From Mesorhizobium sp. AR02 (GTDB taxonomy: Bacteria > Pseudomonadota > Alphaproteobacteria > Rhizobiales > Rhizobiaceae), in NCBI RefSeq assembly GCF_024746835.1, contig NZ_CP080531.1, positions 4,670,001 to 4,734,000 on the forward strand: a stretch of DNA of 64,000 nt, read 5' to 3'. Positions within the stretch are counted from its first letter, which is position 1, and the number at the start of each line of letters is the position of its first letter. Below the pieces are notes generated by a model. That model saw only the letters and a list, made by a program, of their open reading frames with translations. It was not told the DNA's origin and did not search any database. Position numbers and translations under genes: made by a program. Shown piece after piece: positions 8,893 through 16,521 of this stretch.

Positions 8893-9789
8893 ATGGCGTT
8901 GGACTGGGACAAGCTACGCGTGTTTCACGCTGCGGCGGAAGCGGGGTCGTTTACACACGCGGCCGAGACATTGCATCTGTCGCAATCGGCGATATCGCGG
9001 CAGGTCAGCGCGCTCGAGCACGATGTCGGCGTGCCGCTGTTCAATCGCCATGCGCGCGGCCTGGTGCTGACCGAACAGGGCGAGATGCTGTTCCGCACGG
9101 CGCATGACGTGCTGATGAAACTCGAGACCATCAAGTCGCGCCTGACCGAGACCAAGGACCGGCCCTCCGGCGTGCTTCGTGTGACGACGACCGTCGGTCT
9201 CGGCGCCGGCTGGCTGACTGAGCGGGTGCAGGAGTTCATCGAGCTCTATCCCGAGATCAGCCTGCAGCTGATCCTCGCCAACGAGGAACTCGACCTCACC
9301 ATGCGCCAGGCCGACTGCGCCATCCGGCTGCGCCAGCCGCAGCAGCCGGACCTGATCCAGCGCCGCCTGTTCACCGTGCATTTCCATCTCTACGCGGCAC
9401 CCTCCTATGTCGCCAAGCATGGCAAGCCGGCCTCCGTCGCCGAGCTCAGGAACCATCGCATCGTCACCTTCGGCCTGCCGGTGCCGTCGCATCTGTCGGA
9501 GTTGAACTGGCTGGAGACGGTCGGCGATTTCGAGGGTGGCCAGCGCGTGCCGTCGCTGCAGATCAACGACATATTGTCGATCAAGCGCGCCGTGCAGGGC
9601 GGCGCCGGCGTCGCCATGCTGCCCGACTATGTGATCAGCAAGGACTCCGGCCTGGTGCAGCTTTTGCCGGAGACCGAGGTGCCGTCCTTCGACACCTATT
9701 TCGCCTATCCCGACGCGATGAAGAACCAGGCCAAGCTGCACGTGTTTCGCGACTTCATCATTGCCAAGGCCAGAAGCTGGTCATTTTAA
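8893..9789 (+). CDS. lsrB: LysR-family regulator of the LsrB/VtlR type
   Basis: A 298-residue LysR regulator with an N-terminal HTH (residues about 6-65: LRVFHAAAEAGSFTHAAETLHLSQSAISRQ) and a C-terminal effector domain. Position directly after trxB and lrp matches LsrB of Sinorhizobium and VtlR of Brucella and Agrobacterium, which control AbcR-type small RNAs, envelope functions and oxidative stress; an AbcR-like sRNA lies about 900 bases downstream. Only one cysteine is visible (about Cys142), whereas redox sensing in the Sinorhizobium protein is reported to use several. TTGCAAAA at 8808-8815 upstream resembles half of the palindrome at the sRNA promoter and might serve autoregulation. Confidence 0.85.
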   Translation: MALDWDKLRVFHAAAEAGSFTHAAETLHLSQSAISRQVSALEHDVGVPLFNRHARGLVLTEQGEMLFRTAHDVLMKLETIKSRLTETKDRPSGVLRVTTTVGLGAGWLTERVQEFIELYPEISLQLILANEELDLTMRQADCAIRLRQPQQPDLIQRRLFTVHFHLYAAPSYVAKHGKPASVAELRNHRIVTFGLPVPSHLSELNWLETVGDFEGGQRVPSLQINDILSIKRAVQGGAGVAMLPDYVISKDSGLVQLLPETEVPSFDTYFAYPDAMKNQAKLHVFRDFIIAKARSWSF

Positions 9790-9930
9790 GGGCATGCCGA
9801 TATTCAGGTGAGGCCGGCCTGCGAATGGCGCCCTCCTGCGCTTCCGGTGCTCACGTACAAAAAGTACGCTCCGCTCCGGTTCTCGGAAGCCACCATTCTC
9901 GACTCGGCCTGACCTGAATCTCAACATGCC
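9789..9930. repeat. Long imperfect inverted repeat after lsrB
   Basis: Two imperfect arms of about 65-70 bases begin GGGCATGCCGATATTCAGGT on one strand and GGGCATGTTGAGATTCAGGT on the other, and share the inner AATGGnGnC and CGTACTTTTT-like parts. The RNA would form one long hairpin immediately after the lsrB stop. It looks like a palindromic repeat unit that may end lsrB transcription. Confidence 0.65.
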
Positions 9931-9949
9931 CTGGGCGGTGCTGCTTGGT

Positions 9950-10447
9950 TCACTCTCGCCAGGGCGTCAGGCGCGGCACCCAGCCAGGGACGTTGCGGCG
10001 GTAGATTTCATATTCGGCGCCGTAGCGGCGGGCGAGCGTCGGCTCTTCGTAGAGCCTGACGAAGGAGCTCATGACAACAGCGCCGATGACGGCATAGACG
10101 ACAAGCGTCCAGCTCGAGAACAGCAGCGCCTGGCCGATGATGATCGACAGCACGGCGACATACATTGGGTTGCGGACATGACGGTAGATGCCGCCGATCA
10201 CGAGCTTCTCTGTAGGCGCGACGGGGGCAGGGGTGCCCAATCCCTCCAGCGCGAAGCGGGCGAAGGCATGCAGCAGCATGGCGGCCGCGGCGACGATGAG
10301 GACGCCGCCGGCAAAGACGAAGCCCGGCACTGTGGACCACGGCAAGCCCCAGTGATCGCTGAGCAGCCAGGGAACAAGTCCGGCAACCACACCCGGCGCT
10401 GCGATCAGGAAAATGCCGCTGCCGGCGATCGCTGAAAAAGGACGCAT
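9950..10447 (-). CDS. Isoprenylcysteine carboxyl methyltransferase-family membrane protein
   Basis: A 165-residue integral membrane protein with four or five hydrophobic segments. The C-terminal block GIYRHVRNPMYVAVL ... EEPTLARRYGAEYEIYRRNVPGW is the signature of the ICMT/PEMT (phospholipid methyltransferase-like) family, which binds S-adenosylmethionine at the membrane. Bacterial members rarely have proven substrates, so the function is open. The ATG at 10447 follows AAGGAACAG; a longer frame to 10558 lacks a ribosome site. It is convergent with lsrB. Confidence 0.8.
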   Translation of the reverse strand: MRPFSAIAGSGIFLIAAPGVVAGLVPWLLSDHWGLPWSTVPGFVFAGGVLIVAAAAMLLHAFARFALEGLGTPAPVAPTEKLVIGGIYRHVRNPMYVAVLSIIIGQALLFSSWTLVVYAVIGAVVMSSFVRLYEEPTLARRYGAEYEIYRRNVPGWVPRLTPWRE

Positions 10448-10646
10448 TGGCTGTTCCTTGCCTGGCTGCCTCAGAATTGAACGGTCACTGCCTGTTTCCA
10501 GGTCATCAGGTGTTTCTCGGCATTTTGGAACAAAATCGGCCGGAAATGACGTTTTCATGACGACAATGACCCAGCCGCGCGCTCGATTTCGGCAATTTTT
10601 CTGGTCCTATTCGCCCCAGGAATGGGTTAGACCACAGCCTGCATCT

Positions 10647-10669
10647 TTTTGCATGCGTGTGTTGCAAAA
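10647..10669. promoter_or_regulatory. Palindrome TTTTGCA-N9-TGCAAAA, candidate LsrB/VtlR operator
   Basis: A perfect 7-base inverted repeat with a 9-base centre lies upstream of the -10-like TATATA at 10702-10707 and ahead of the AbcR-like sRNA. Its size and symmetry suit a LysR-type regulator, and the lsrB gene upstream carries the half-site TTGCAAAA in front of its own start. The assignment to LsrB is inference from location and from the known VtlR-abcR2 link in Brucella. Confidence 0.5.
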
Positions 10670-10711
10670 TAGATGCTTGTTTCTTGGGCATGATGAGCAG
10701 ATATATAGATC

Positions 10712-10826
10712 ATCTCCTGGGCGCGTTCTCCTCCCATTAGCGCCCTCGAGTGTTCCCCTCTGGAGGTTAGCCTTAACAGGCACTTCCAATCAAACTCAGC
10801 CGGATCTTCGTTGATCCGGCTTTTTT
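10712..10826 (+). ncRNA. AbcR-like (alpha-r15 family) trans-acting small RNA
   Basis: A predicted transcript of about 115 bases. It begins with a hairpin GGGCGC (10719-10724) / GCGCCC (10740-10745) whose 15-base loop displays CTCCTCCC (10728-10735), an anti-Shine-Dalgarno motif typical of AbcR RNAs. It ends with a strong terminator at 10798-10826. AbcR RNAs are Hfq-dependent and repress ABC-transporter mRNAs for amino acids and sugars. A -10-like TATATA lies at 10702-10707 and a LysR-type palindrome at 10647-10669. In Brucella abcR2 is next to vtlR, the lsrB equivalent, which matches this layout. The exact 5' end is inferred. Confidence 0.75.
10798..10826 (+). terminator. Rho-independent terminator of the AbcR-like sRNA
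   Basis: Perfect 9-base stem AGCCGGATC / GATCCGGCT with the loop TTCGTT, followed by six Ts. It is an isolated strong terminator with no protein gene upstream on this strand, which marks the end of a small RNA. Confidence 0.9.
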
Positions 10827-10882
10827 GTTGCCCGGACCCTGCCGGGATGGCTGAGCATTTCACCAGGATTGCCGCGTAACAG

Positions 10883-10909
10883 TGTCATGTAACCTCTGGT
10901 AACATGACA
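10883..10909. promoter_or_regulatory. Operator-like palindrome before the second RNA candidate
   Basis: Arms of 12 bases, TGTCATGTAACC and GGTAACATGACA, are complementary except for one position and are separated by TCT. The palindrome lies about 17 bases before a -10-like CTATGT (10926-10931), so it would cover the -35 area of a promoter reading to the right. The binding protein is unknown. Confidence 0.5.
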
Positions 10910-10939
10910 ACGATGCCTTCCGCTGCTATGTAGAGCATA

Positions 10940-11128
10940 GGACGCGGTGTGGTTCGGACGGGGGATGGGGGCATCACTCGTACGGCCCGGGCTCAGGCGG
11001 CTACCGCGTCCGAACCTATTTCCGCCGAAAGCGCGGCCACGGAACATGCGGCGGACCTGGCGTTTCCCCTCCCAAGAAAACGGTCCGCAAAAACGACGTC
11101 CGGCCCCCGGGCGTCGTTTTTGGTTTTT
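10940..11128 (+). ncRNA. Candidate structured small RNA with competing stems and a CCCCTCCC loop
   Basis: No convincing protein gene covers this stretch, but it is dense in perfect complementarities. GGACGCGGT (10940-10948) can pair with ACCGCGTCC (11003-11011), while GGTTCGGACG (10951-10960) can pair with CGTCCGAACC (11007-11016); the two right arms overlap, so the pairings exclude each other. TCCGCCG (11021-11027) pairs with CGGCGGA (11049-11055), or GCGGACC (11051-11057) pairs with GGTCCGC (11082-11088), again exclusive. The last loop displays CCCCTCCC, like an anti-Shine-Dalgarno site. It ends in a 10-base-pair terminator. I know no named family that it matches. Confidence 0.5.
11089..11128 (+). 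terminator. Rho-independent terminator of the second RNA candidate
   Basis: Perfect 10-base stem AAAAACGACG (11089-11098) / CGTCGTTTTT (11112-11121) with a GC-rich loop, continuing into T-rich sequence. The A-rich left arm would also make it work on the other strand. Confidence 0.75.
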
Positions 11129-11269
11129 GTGCACGTTGCCGTCGCAAAGCCGCGGCTCACCTTTGGGCGACTGGCATAGTCCTGCTGCGTCATGGACTTT
11201 GACAATCCTCAACGTTGGCGCTGCCCTCGCTGTCCTGCCCGTCCTCCGCAGCAGCTGCGGAGGGTGGAC

Positions 11270-11305
11270 CGGACATCTCTCCCCATAAACGGGGAGAGAG
11301 TGGCT
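11270..11305. repeat. Short CTCCCC...GGGGAG palindromic repeat
   Basis: CTCTCCCC-ATAAAC-GGGGAGAG, a copy of the core of the short mosaic repeat also seen at 2278-2455, 21994-22161 and 35727-35780. It lies just beyond the 3' end of the EF-G-like gene and may fold in its transcript. Confidence 0.7.
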
Positions 11306-11318
11306 GATCGCGACGAAA

Positions 11319-13370
11319 TCAGGCAGCCTTGCCGTTGGTGTTCATCGCTTCGTCGGCGAGGCGGCCGGTGAGTTCGGCCATATGGTCGAAGGCGGCGCGA
11401 TAGCTGGCGACACCCGCGGTCGCCGAGCGCAGTTCGATGATCAGGTCGCCGATCTCGGCCTGCGGCATCGTCGCCTCGACGACATCCCATCCCGGCCAGT
11501 CGGGCCGCGCGTCATAGCCGAGGATCTGGCCGCGCCGCTGCGGGATCAGCGCAATGATCTTCGAGGTCGCGTCGGACGGCGTGACGATCTCGACCTTCAT
11601 TACCGGCTCCAGCAGCACCGGCGAGCAGGCGGCCATGCCTTCCTTCATCGCCAGCTTCGCCGCCATCTGGAAGGCCATGTCGGAGGAATCGACCGCATGG
11701 TAGGAGCCGTCCGACAGGTTGACGGCGACGTCGACGACGGGGAAGCCGAGCGGACCTGTCTTCAGGTAATCGCGCACGCCGGTCTCGACCGACTGGATAT
11801 AGGTCTTCGGCACGACGCCGCCGGTGATGGTGTCGGTGAACTGGAAGCCGGAGCCGCGCGGCAGCGGCTTGATCTCGATCACCACATCGCCGAACTGGCC
11901 ATGGCCGCCCGACTGCTTCTTGTGGCGACCGCGCTGCTGCGCCGGTTTGCGGATCGTCTCGCGATAGGGCACCGCCGGCGCGTGGCCTTCGACCGGGATC
12001 TGGTTCTTGCCCTCCAGCCGCTCGCGCACGACACGCAGATGCATCTCGCCATGGCCTGACAGCACCGTCTCGGCCGAATCCTGGTTGTGGCGCAGGCTGA
12101 GCGAGGGATCTTCCTCGGCCAGCCGCTGGATGGCGGCCGACATCTTGACCTCGTCCTTGCGCTCCTTTGGCCTGAGCGCAAAGGCGAAGACCGGCTGCGG
12201 CGGCTCGAACGTGAACAGCTGCTTTGTGCCGCCCTTGGCCGAGGTCAGCGTCTGGCCGGTCTTGACCTCGTCCAGCTTGCCGAGCGCCACGGTGTCGCCG
12301 GCCTTGGCGGCGGTGAGCTTGAACTGGTCCTTGCCGAGCATCTTGTAGATGCCGGAAACCTTGGCCGTGTCGCCGCCGGGCAGCCAGAGTTCCGAGCCGT
12401 CGGCGACCTGGCCGGACAGGATACGCGACACCGACAGCTTGCCGCCATGCGGCGTGTGGATGGTCTTCATCACCTGGACCACGGTGGCACCGCCGTCCAG
12501 AGCGCCAAGCCGCTTGCGGGTCGCCTCGATGTCGGGTGCGTCGTGGCGGATCGCCTTCAAGAGGCGCAGCACGCCATTGCCTCTTTCCGCCGTGCCGATC
12601 AGCACCGGCGTTATCGCGCCATCGCGCAGATCGGCGGCGAGGTCGTCGAAGATCGCATCCTTCGGCGGCTCGATCTCCTCGAGCAGCTGTTCCATCAGTT
12701 GGTCGTCATGGTCGGCCAGGGTTTCCAGCATGGAGAAGCGCGCCTCCAATTCGCGCGCCTTGTCGTCGCCCGGTATCTGAGCAACCTCGCTTTCGGCATA
12801 TTCGCGGTAGATGTAGGCGCGCTCCAGCGCCAGATCGATGGAGCCGATGACGACGCCGTCCTTGCGCAGCGGAATCTGGCGCAGCAGGAGCGGCACGGAG
12901 CTTGCCGGCTGCAGCATCTTCAGCGTGTCGCGCACGCCTGCTATCGCCTTGTCGACCTTGTTGAGGAACAGGATGCGCGGCACGCCGAGGTCGTCGAGCT
13001 TGCGCATGATGAGTTGCAAGGCAGGGATCTTCTTTTCGTCGGCCTCGGCCACGACCACTGCTAGGTCGCAGGCGGCCAGCACCGGCTCGGCCTCGAAGGA
13101 GAATTCGATCGAGCCGGGACAATCGACGAAGGTGATCTGCTCGCCCATGAACTCGGTGGTGGCGACCGTCGCCTCGACGCTCATGGCGTGGGCGCGCGCT
13201 TCCGGCGAATGATCCGAGACGGTGTTGCCTGATGAAACGGGATTTTGTCGGGGGATGGCGCCCGTACGGGCCAGTATGGCTTCGAGAAGTGTCGTCTTAC
13301 CGCTTGCAAAGGGACCGACTATGGCAATGCATTTCGGTCCCGTGCGTCGTCCTCCGGCGCGAGTACCCAT
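11319..13370 (-). CDS. EF-G-like translational GTPase (FusA2-type paralogue)
   Basis: A 683-residue protein with EF-G architecture: GTPase domain (P-loop GPFASGKTT near residue 19, NKVD near residue 150), a beta-barrel domain II, and EF-G domains III-V (SGHGEMHLRVV; KQSGGHGQFGDV; IIALIPQRRGQILGYDA). It is a paralogue, not the main EF-G: it is not in a str operon, and the G3 motif reads DCPGSIEF where EF-G has DTPGHVDF, so the catalytic histidine is replaced by serine. GTP hydrolysis may be slow or differently triggered. The ATG at 13370 follows TGGAGG. Function in translation is inferred from the fold. Confidence 0.85.
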   Translation of the reverse strand: MGTRAGGRRTGPKCIAIVGPFASGKTTLLEAILARTGAIPRQNPVSSGNTVSDHSPEARAHAMSVEATVATTEFMGEQITFVDCPGSIEFSFEAEPVLAACDLAVVVAEADEKKIPALQLIMRKLDDLGVPRILFLNKVDKAIAGVRDTLKMLQPASSVPLLLRQIPLRKDGVVIGSIDLALERAYIYREYAESEVAQIPGDDKARELEARFSMLETLADHDDQLMEQLLEEIEPPKDAIFDDLAADLRDGAITPVLIGTAERGNGVLRLLKAIRHDAPDIEATRKRLGALDGGATVVQVMKTIHTPHGGKLSVSRILSGQVADGSELWLPGGDTAKVSGIYKMLGKDQFKLTAAKAGDTVALGKLDEVKTGQTLTSAKGGTKQLFTFEPPQPVFAFALRPKERKDEVKMSAAIQRLAEEDPSLSLRHNQDSAETVLSGHGEMHLRVVRERLEGKNQIPVEGHAPAVPYRETIRKPAQQRGRHKKQSGGHGQFGDVVIEIKPLPRGSGFQFTDTITGGVVPKTYIQSVETGVRDYLKTGPLGFPVVDVAVNLSDGSYHAVDSSDMAFQMAAKLAMKEGMAACSPVLLEPVMKVEIVTPSDATSKIIALIPQRRGQILGYDARPDWPGWDVVEATMPQAEIGDLIIELRSATAGVASYRAAFDHMAELTGRLADEAMNTNGKAA

Positions 13371-13566
13371 GGCTGACCTCCACTCAGGCGTTTCCCTAGG
13401 GACCGACTGGCATGCATGGTTCAGGCGTGGTCAATCGGTCCTGAGCGGCGGCCGGCCTGTTCGACCGTCGCGGGCGGGGTTCTTTTCATGTCGCCACCTG
13501 CCCAAAAGCATCGTCCCACTTGTTTGCCGGCAGGGCAAGGGAAATAGAAATCCGGTCCCTTGCGCC

Positions 13567-15096
13567 TCAGGCGCTCAGCGCCATGGGTTCGGCATTGATG
13601 GCGCGCAAGGGGATCACCTTGTCGCGCGGCGCCGGCTTGCCGAAGAAATAGCCCTGGAAACGGTTGCAGCCGGCGGCCTTGGCCAGCGCGAACTCTTCCT
13701 GTGTCTCGACGCCTTCCGCCACGATGGTGACGTCCTGGATGCGCGCGATCTGCGCCAGCGCCGAAACGAAGATCTGCGCCACCTGGTCGTGGGCAAGGCT
13801 GCGGATGTAGGAGCGGTCGATCTTGATGCTGTCGATGGGCAAGGTTTTCAGATAGTTGAAGCCGCAATGGCCGGTGCCGAAATCGTCGAGCGCGATGTGG
13901 AAGCCGAGGCCGCGCAACGCTTCGAGGCGCCGCAGGATTTCCGGCGTGGCGGCGGTCGCCACCGTCTCGGTGATCTCGATGATGAATTGCGCCGCCGAAC
14001 GGCCGGTTTCCTTCAGCACGCGGTCGCACATGGTGACGATCTCGTCGCGCTTCAGCTGCTCGCCGGAGACGTTGATCGAGATGCGGCGCCCGGGGAAATG
14101 GCCGACATCGGCGCAAGCCCGCTTGAACACCCATTCGCCCAGCATGTCGATCAGCGTCGAGCGTTCGGCGATGGGAATGAACTCGGCCGGCGAAATCAGC
14201 CCGCGAACCGGATGGCGCCAGCGGATCAGGCCTTCGAAAGCACAAGTGGACCCGTCCGGATTGACGATCGGCTGATAGTGCAGCTCGAGCTCGCCGAGAT
14301 AGACCGCGGCGCGCAATTCCCGCTCGACCAGGCGCCGGTAGCGCTTGTCGGACAGCATCTCCTCGTCGAACACGGTGACGCGGCCACGGCCCGCCGCCTT
14401 GCTTTCATAGAGCGCCAGGTCGGCAACCAGCATCAGTTCCGCCGTGTTGGAGGCATGGGCCGGCGCCAGCGCCACGCCGACCGAAATGGAGAGTGGAATG
14501 GTCTTGCCTTCATGCGATTTGCCGGCCCGCATCGTATCGAGCAATTGCCTGATATCCTTGTTGATGGCGGCGAGGTCGCTATGCGGAATGACGACGCCGA
14601 ATTCGTCGCCGCCCAGCCGCCCGACCATGCCGCCTGCAAAGATGCGTTCTGAAGTCTTGACCAGGTGCACCAGAGCGAGGTCGCCGAACTGATGTCCGAA
14701 CGTGTCGTTGAGCTGCTTGAAGTGATCGACGTCGATCAAAAGCAGGGTCGCCTCGCGCCGGTCGCGCATGGTGCCCAGACTGTCGCGCAGCGCTTCGAGG
14801 AAATAGCGCCTGGTCATCGCCCCGGTCATGGCGTCCCTGGTCAGGAAATGATGTTTTTCCGCCTCGGCGGCCGCCGCCGAGCGCAGGCGGTGGACGACGC
14901 TGCTGCGCATATACATCAGCGCCAGCAAGGCAAGGCTGGTGGCCAGGATCGAAACGGCGAAGGCGCCGTCCGAGGGCAGGTTCCGTGAAATGTCGAAAGC
15001 GCCGAGTGCGGCCGCGCCGATGCTGAGCAGAAGCAGGGCCTGGATGCCACGATAGATCCGGCCGCTATGGTCCTTGATCGTCGCCAGTATGCTCAT
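13567..15096 (-). CDS. GGDEF-EAL cyclic-di-GMP protein, membrane-anchored
   Basis: A 509-residue protein with two N-terminal transmembrane segments (residues about 14-35 and 44-62), a GGDEF domain with an intact LGGDEFG active site (about residue 165), and an EAL domain in which the signature reads FEGLIRW (EGL). The EAL metal/catalytic residues ITETV, ALDDFGTGHCGFNYL, DSIKIDRSYI and VAEGVET are present. It may both make and break c-di-GMP, or one domain may regulate the other. The ATG at 15096 has GGGGG ahead of it; a GTG nine codons upstream is possible. Two EAL-only genes lie 4.4 kb away. Confidence 0.9.
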   Translation of the reverse strand: MSILATIKDHSGRIYRGIQALLLLSIGAAALGAFDISRNLPSDGAFAVSILATSLALLALMYMRSSVVHRLRSAAAAEAEKHHFLTRDAMTGAMTRRYFLEALRDSLGTMRDRREATLLLIDVDHFKQLNDTFGHQFGDLALVHLVKTSERIFAGGMVGRLGGDEFGVVIPHSDLAAINKDIRQLLDTMRAGKSHEGKTIPLSISVGVALAPAHASNTAELMLVADLALYESKAAGRGRVTVFDEEMLSDKRYRRLVERELRAAVYLGELELHYQPIVNPDGSTCAFEGLIRWRHPVRGLISPAEFIPIAERSTLIDMLGEWVFKRACADVGHFPGRRISINVSGEQLKRDEIVTMCDRVLKETGRSAAQFIIEITETVATAATPEILRRLEALRGLGFHIALDDFGTGHCGFNYLKTLPIDSIKIDRSYIRSLAHDQVAQIFVSALAQIARIQDVTIVAEGVETQEEFALAKAAGCNRFQGYFFGKPAPRDKVIPLRAINAEPMALSA

Positions 15097-15344
15097 CCGC
15101 CAGCCCCCGCAATGCAGGCTCACGGCTAGTGGTGAGCCGTTAAGAAGACATTGAATTCGCCGTCGTTTCGCGCCGTGTCGCCATGCGGAAAAGGTTCATG
15201 GTTAAGGAGAGAGAACCCGGTCTTTCTCCAGGCCGCCGAAACAGCCGGTTGCGCCCCGGATGATATCGGTCGAGAATGCTTTCTGTCTCGATAAAGGGCG
15301 GCGTTTGCCGCCGGTCGCTTCACCTCCAGTTTCAGGATCAGACC

Positions 15345-15740
15345 ATGAAGATCATTGCTTGCGGCAGCGTGCCGACCGTCATAGCGCCGGAGAAGTATTT
15401 CACCGGCCGGGTTCTGCAGACGCCGATCATCGAGAGCGAGGCGCCGGCGCGGCTGAGAGCGACACTGGTCAGCTTCGAGCCGGGCGCGCGCACCCACTGG
15501 CACACGCATCCATTCGGCCAGACACTTTATGTCACCTCCGGTGCCGGGCTTGCCCAGACATTGGGTGGCCCGGTCCAGCAGATCAGGGCCGGCGACGTGG
15601 TCTCGTTCGCGCCCGGCGAGAAGCACTGGCATGGTGCGGCGCCGAAATCGGCGATGACGCATATCGCCATGCAGGAAGCGCTGGACGGTGTCTATGTCGA
15701 CTGGCTGGAAGCGGTTTCCGGCGAGCAATACGCCAGCTGA
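15345..15740 (+). CDS. Small cupin, similar to Mn-dependent hydroxynitrile-lyase-type cupins
   Basis: A 131-residue single-domain cupin. Metal ligands are visible in THWHTHPFGQTLYV (two His and a Gln) and the later HWHG histidine in APGEKHWHG. The C-terminal ALDGVYVDWLEAVSGEQY is close to bacterial cupins reported to have hydroxynitrile lyase activity; most family members have no known substrate, so the exact reaction is open. It converges on the tetR gene with only three bases between stops. The ATG at 15345 is preferred to an earlier start because the preceding residues lack family character. Confidence 0.75.
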   Translation: MKIIACGSVPTVIAPEKYFTGRVLQTPIIESEAPARLRATLVSFEPGARTHWHTHPFGQTLYVTSGAGLAQTLGGPVQQIRAGDVVSFAPGEKHWHGAAPKSAMTHIAMQEALDGVYVDWLEAVSGEQYAS

Positions 15741-15743
15741 GTC

Positions 15744-16403
15744 CTATTCGGGCCGCAACATGCTGAGGAACAGCGCCGAGAGGTTTTCGGCGAGTTCGCT
15801 GCCCTCGCGCACGCCGCGTTCGATTGCATGATCGACCGCGCCGTGCAGCCCGTTGAACAGGACGATCGCGGCAAGGTCCGGATGGCCGACCGACCAGGCG
15901 CCGGCTTTCGCGCCGGCCGCCAGCAGGGCGGAGAGATCGCCCAGTAGCGGATTGTCGCCTTTCATCTGCCGCTGGTCGGGGCGATGGTCGTGGAAGACGA
16001 CGTCGTGCAACTGATGGTCGTCGAGATAGGCCGCGATGCCGGCGCTGACGAAACTCTTCAGGCGACCGGTCCAGTCATCGGGCGAGCAGGCGTCGATCGC
16101 GTTCAACATGCGGGCGCGAAATCCGCTGACGAAGCGTTCGCGCAGGGCGGCGACAACATCCTCCTTGGATGTGAAATAGAGATAGAAGGTGCCCTTGGCC
16201 ACTTCGGCCCGGCTGGCGATCTCGTCGATCGTCGTGGTGCCAACGCCCTTGGCAACGAACAGGGACGTGGCGGCCCGCAGGATGTCTTCGCGACGCACCT
16301 CGGCCGGCTTGGTGCGTGGTTTCAGTGCCTTCCTGGCAATGACAGGCATAGGGTTCGGCTCACCGTTCGGGTCTTTCCGCAGCGCTGGCTTATTGACTTC
16401 CAT
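15744..16403 (-). CDS. TetR/AcrR-family repressor of the divergent exporter
   Basis: A 219-residue regulator. The HTH (residues about 28-70) reads REDILRAATSLFVAKGVGTTTIDEIASRAEVAKGTFYLYFTSKEDV, the TetR consensus. The C-terminal domain binds an unknown ligand. It is divergent from the DHA2 exporter gene, and a perfect 17-base palindrome between the two is the expected operator. The ATG at 16403 has AGCAGG upstream; the open frame continues to 16523 but would run into the exporter promoter. Confidence 0.88.
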   Translation of the reverse strand: MEVNKPALRKDPNGEPNPMPVIARKALKPRTKPAEVRREDILRAATSLFVAKGVGTTTIDEIASRAEVAKGTFYLYFTSKEDVVAALRERFVSGFRARMLNAIDACSPDDWTGRLKSFVSAGIAAYLDDHQLHDVVFHDHRPDQRQMKGDNPLLGDLSALLAAGAKAGAWSVGHPDLAAIVLFNGLHGAVDHAIERGVREGSELAENLSALFLSMLRPE

Positions 16404-16467
16404 TAACCTGCTTCTAACGGCCGAGACAAGCCTTTTATAATGATTCCAAAGTGACTTATCTATATTG

Positions 16468-16484
16468 ACTGACCGTCGGTCAGT
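16468..16484. promoter_or_regulatory. TetR-type operator ACTGACCGTCGGTCAGT
   Basis: A perfect 17-base palindrome between the divergent tetR and exporter genes, overlapping a TATATT -10-like element at 16461-16466. The TGACCGNCGGTCA core is the classical form for TetR/AcrR repressors, so binding should block the exporter and possibly the repressor gene itself. Confidence 0.85.
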
Positions 16485-16521
16485 GGCGTAGATGGCTGCA
16501 AGTTTCATGTTTGGATAGACC

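Noticed and set aside
9926..10435. 169-codon plus-strand frame opposite the ICMT-like gene
   Set aside because: Antisense shadow; the minus-strand gene has a clear family signature and ribosome site.
10796..11212. 138-codon minus-strand open frame in the sRNA region
   Set aside because: No family, no ribosome site, and it crosses two rho-independent terminators and the sRNA; structure on RNA level explains the region better.
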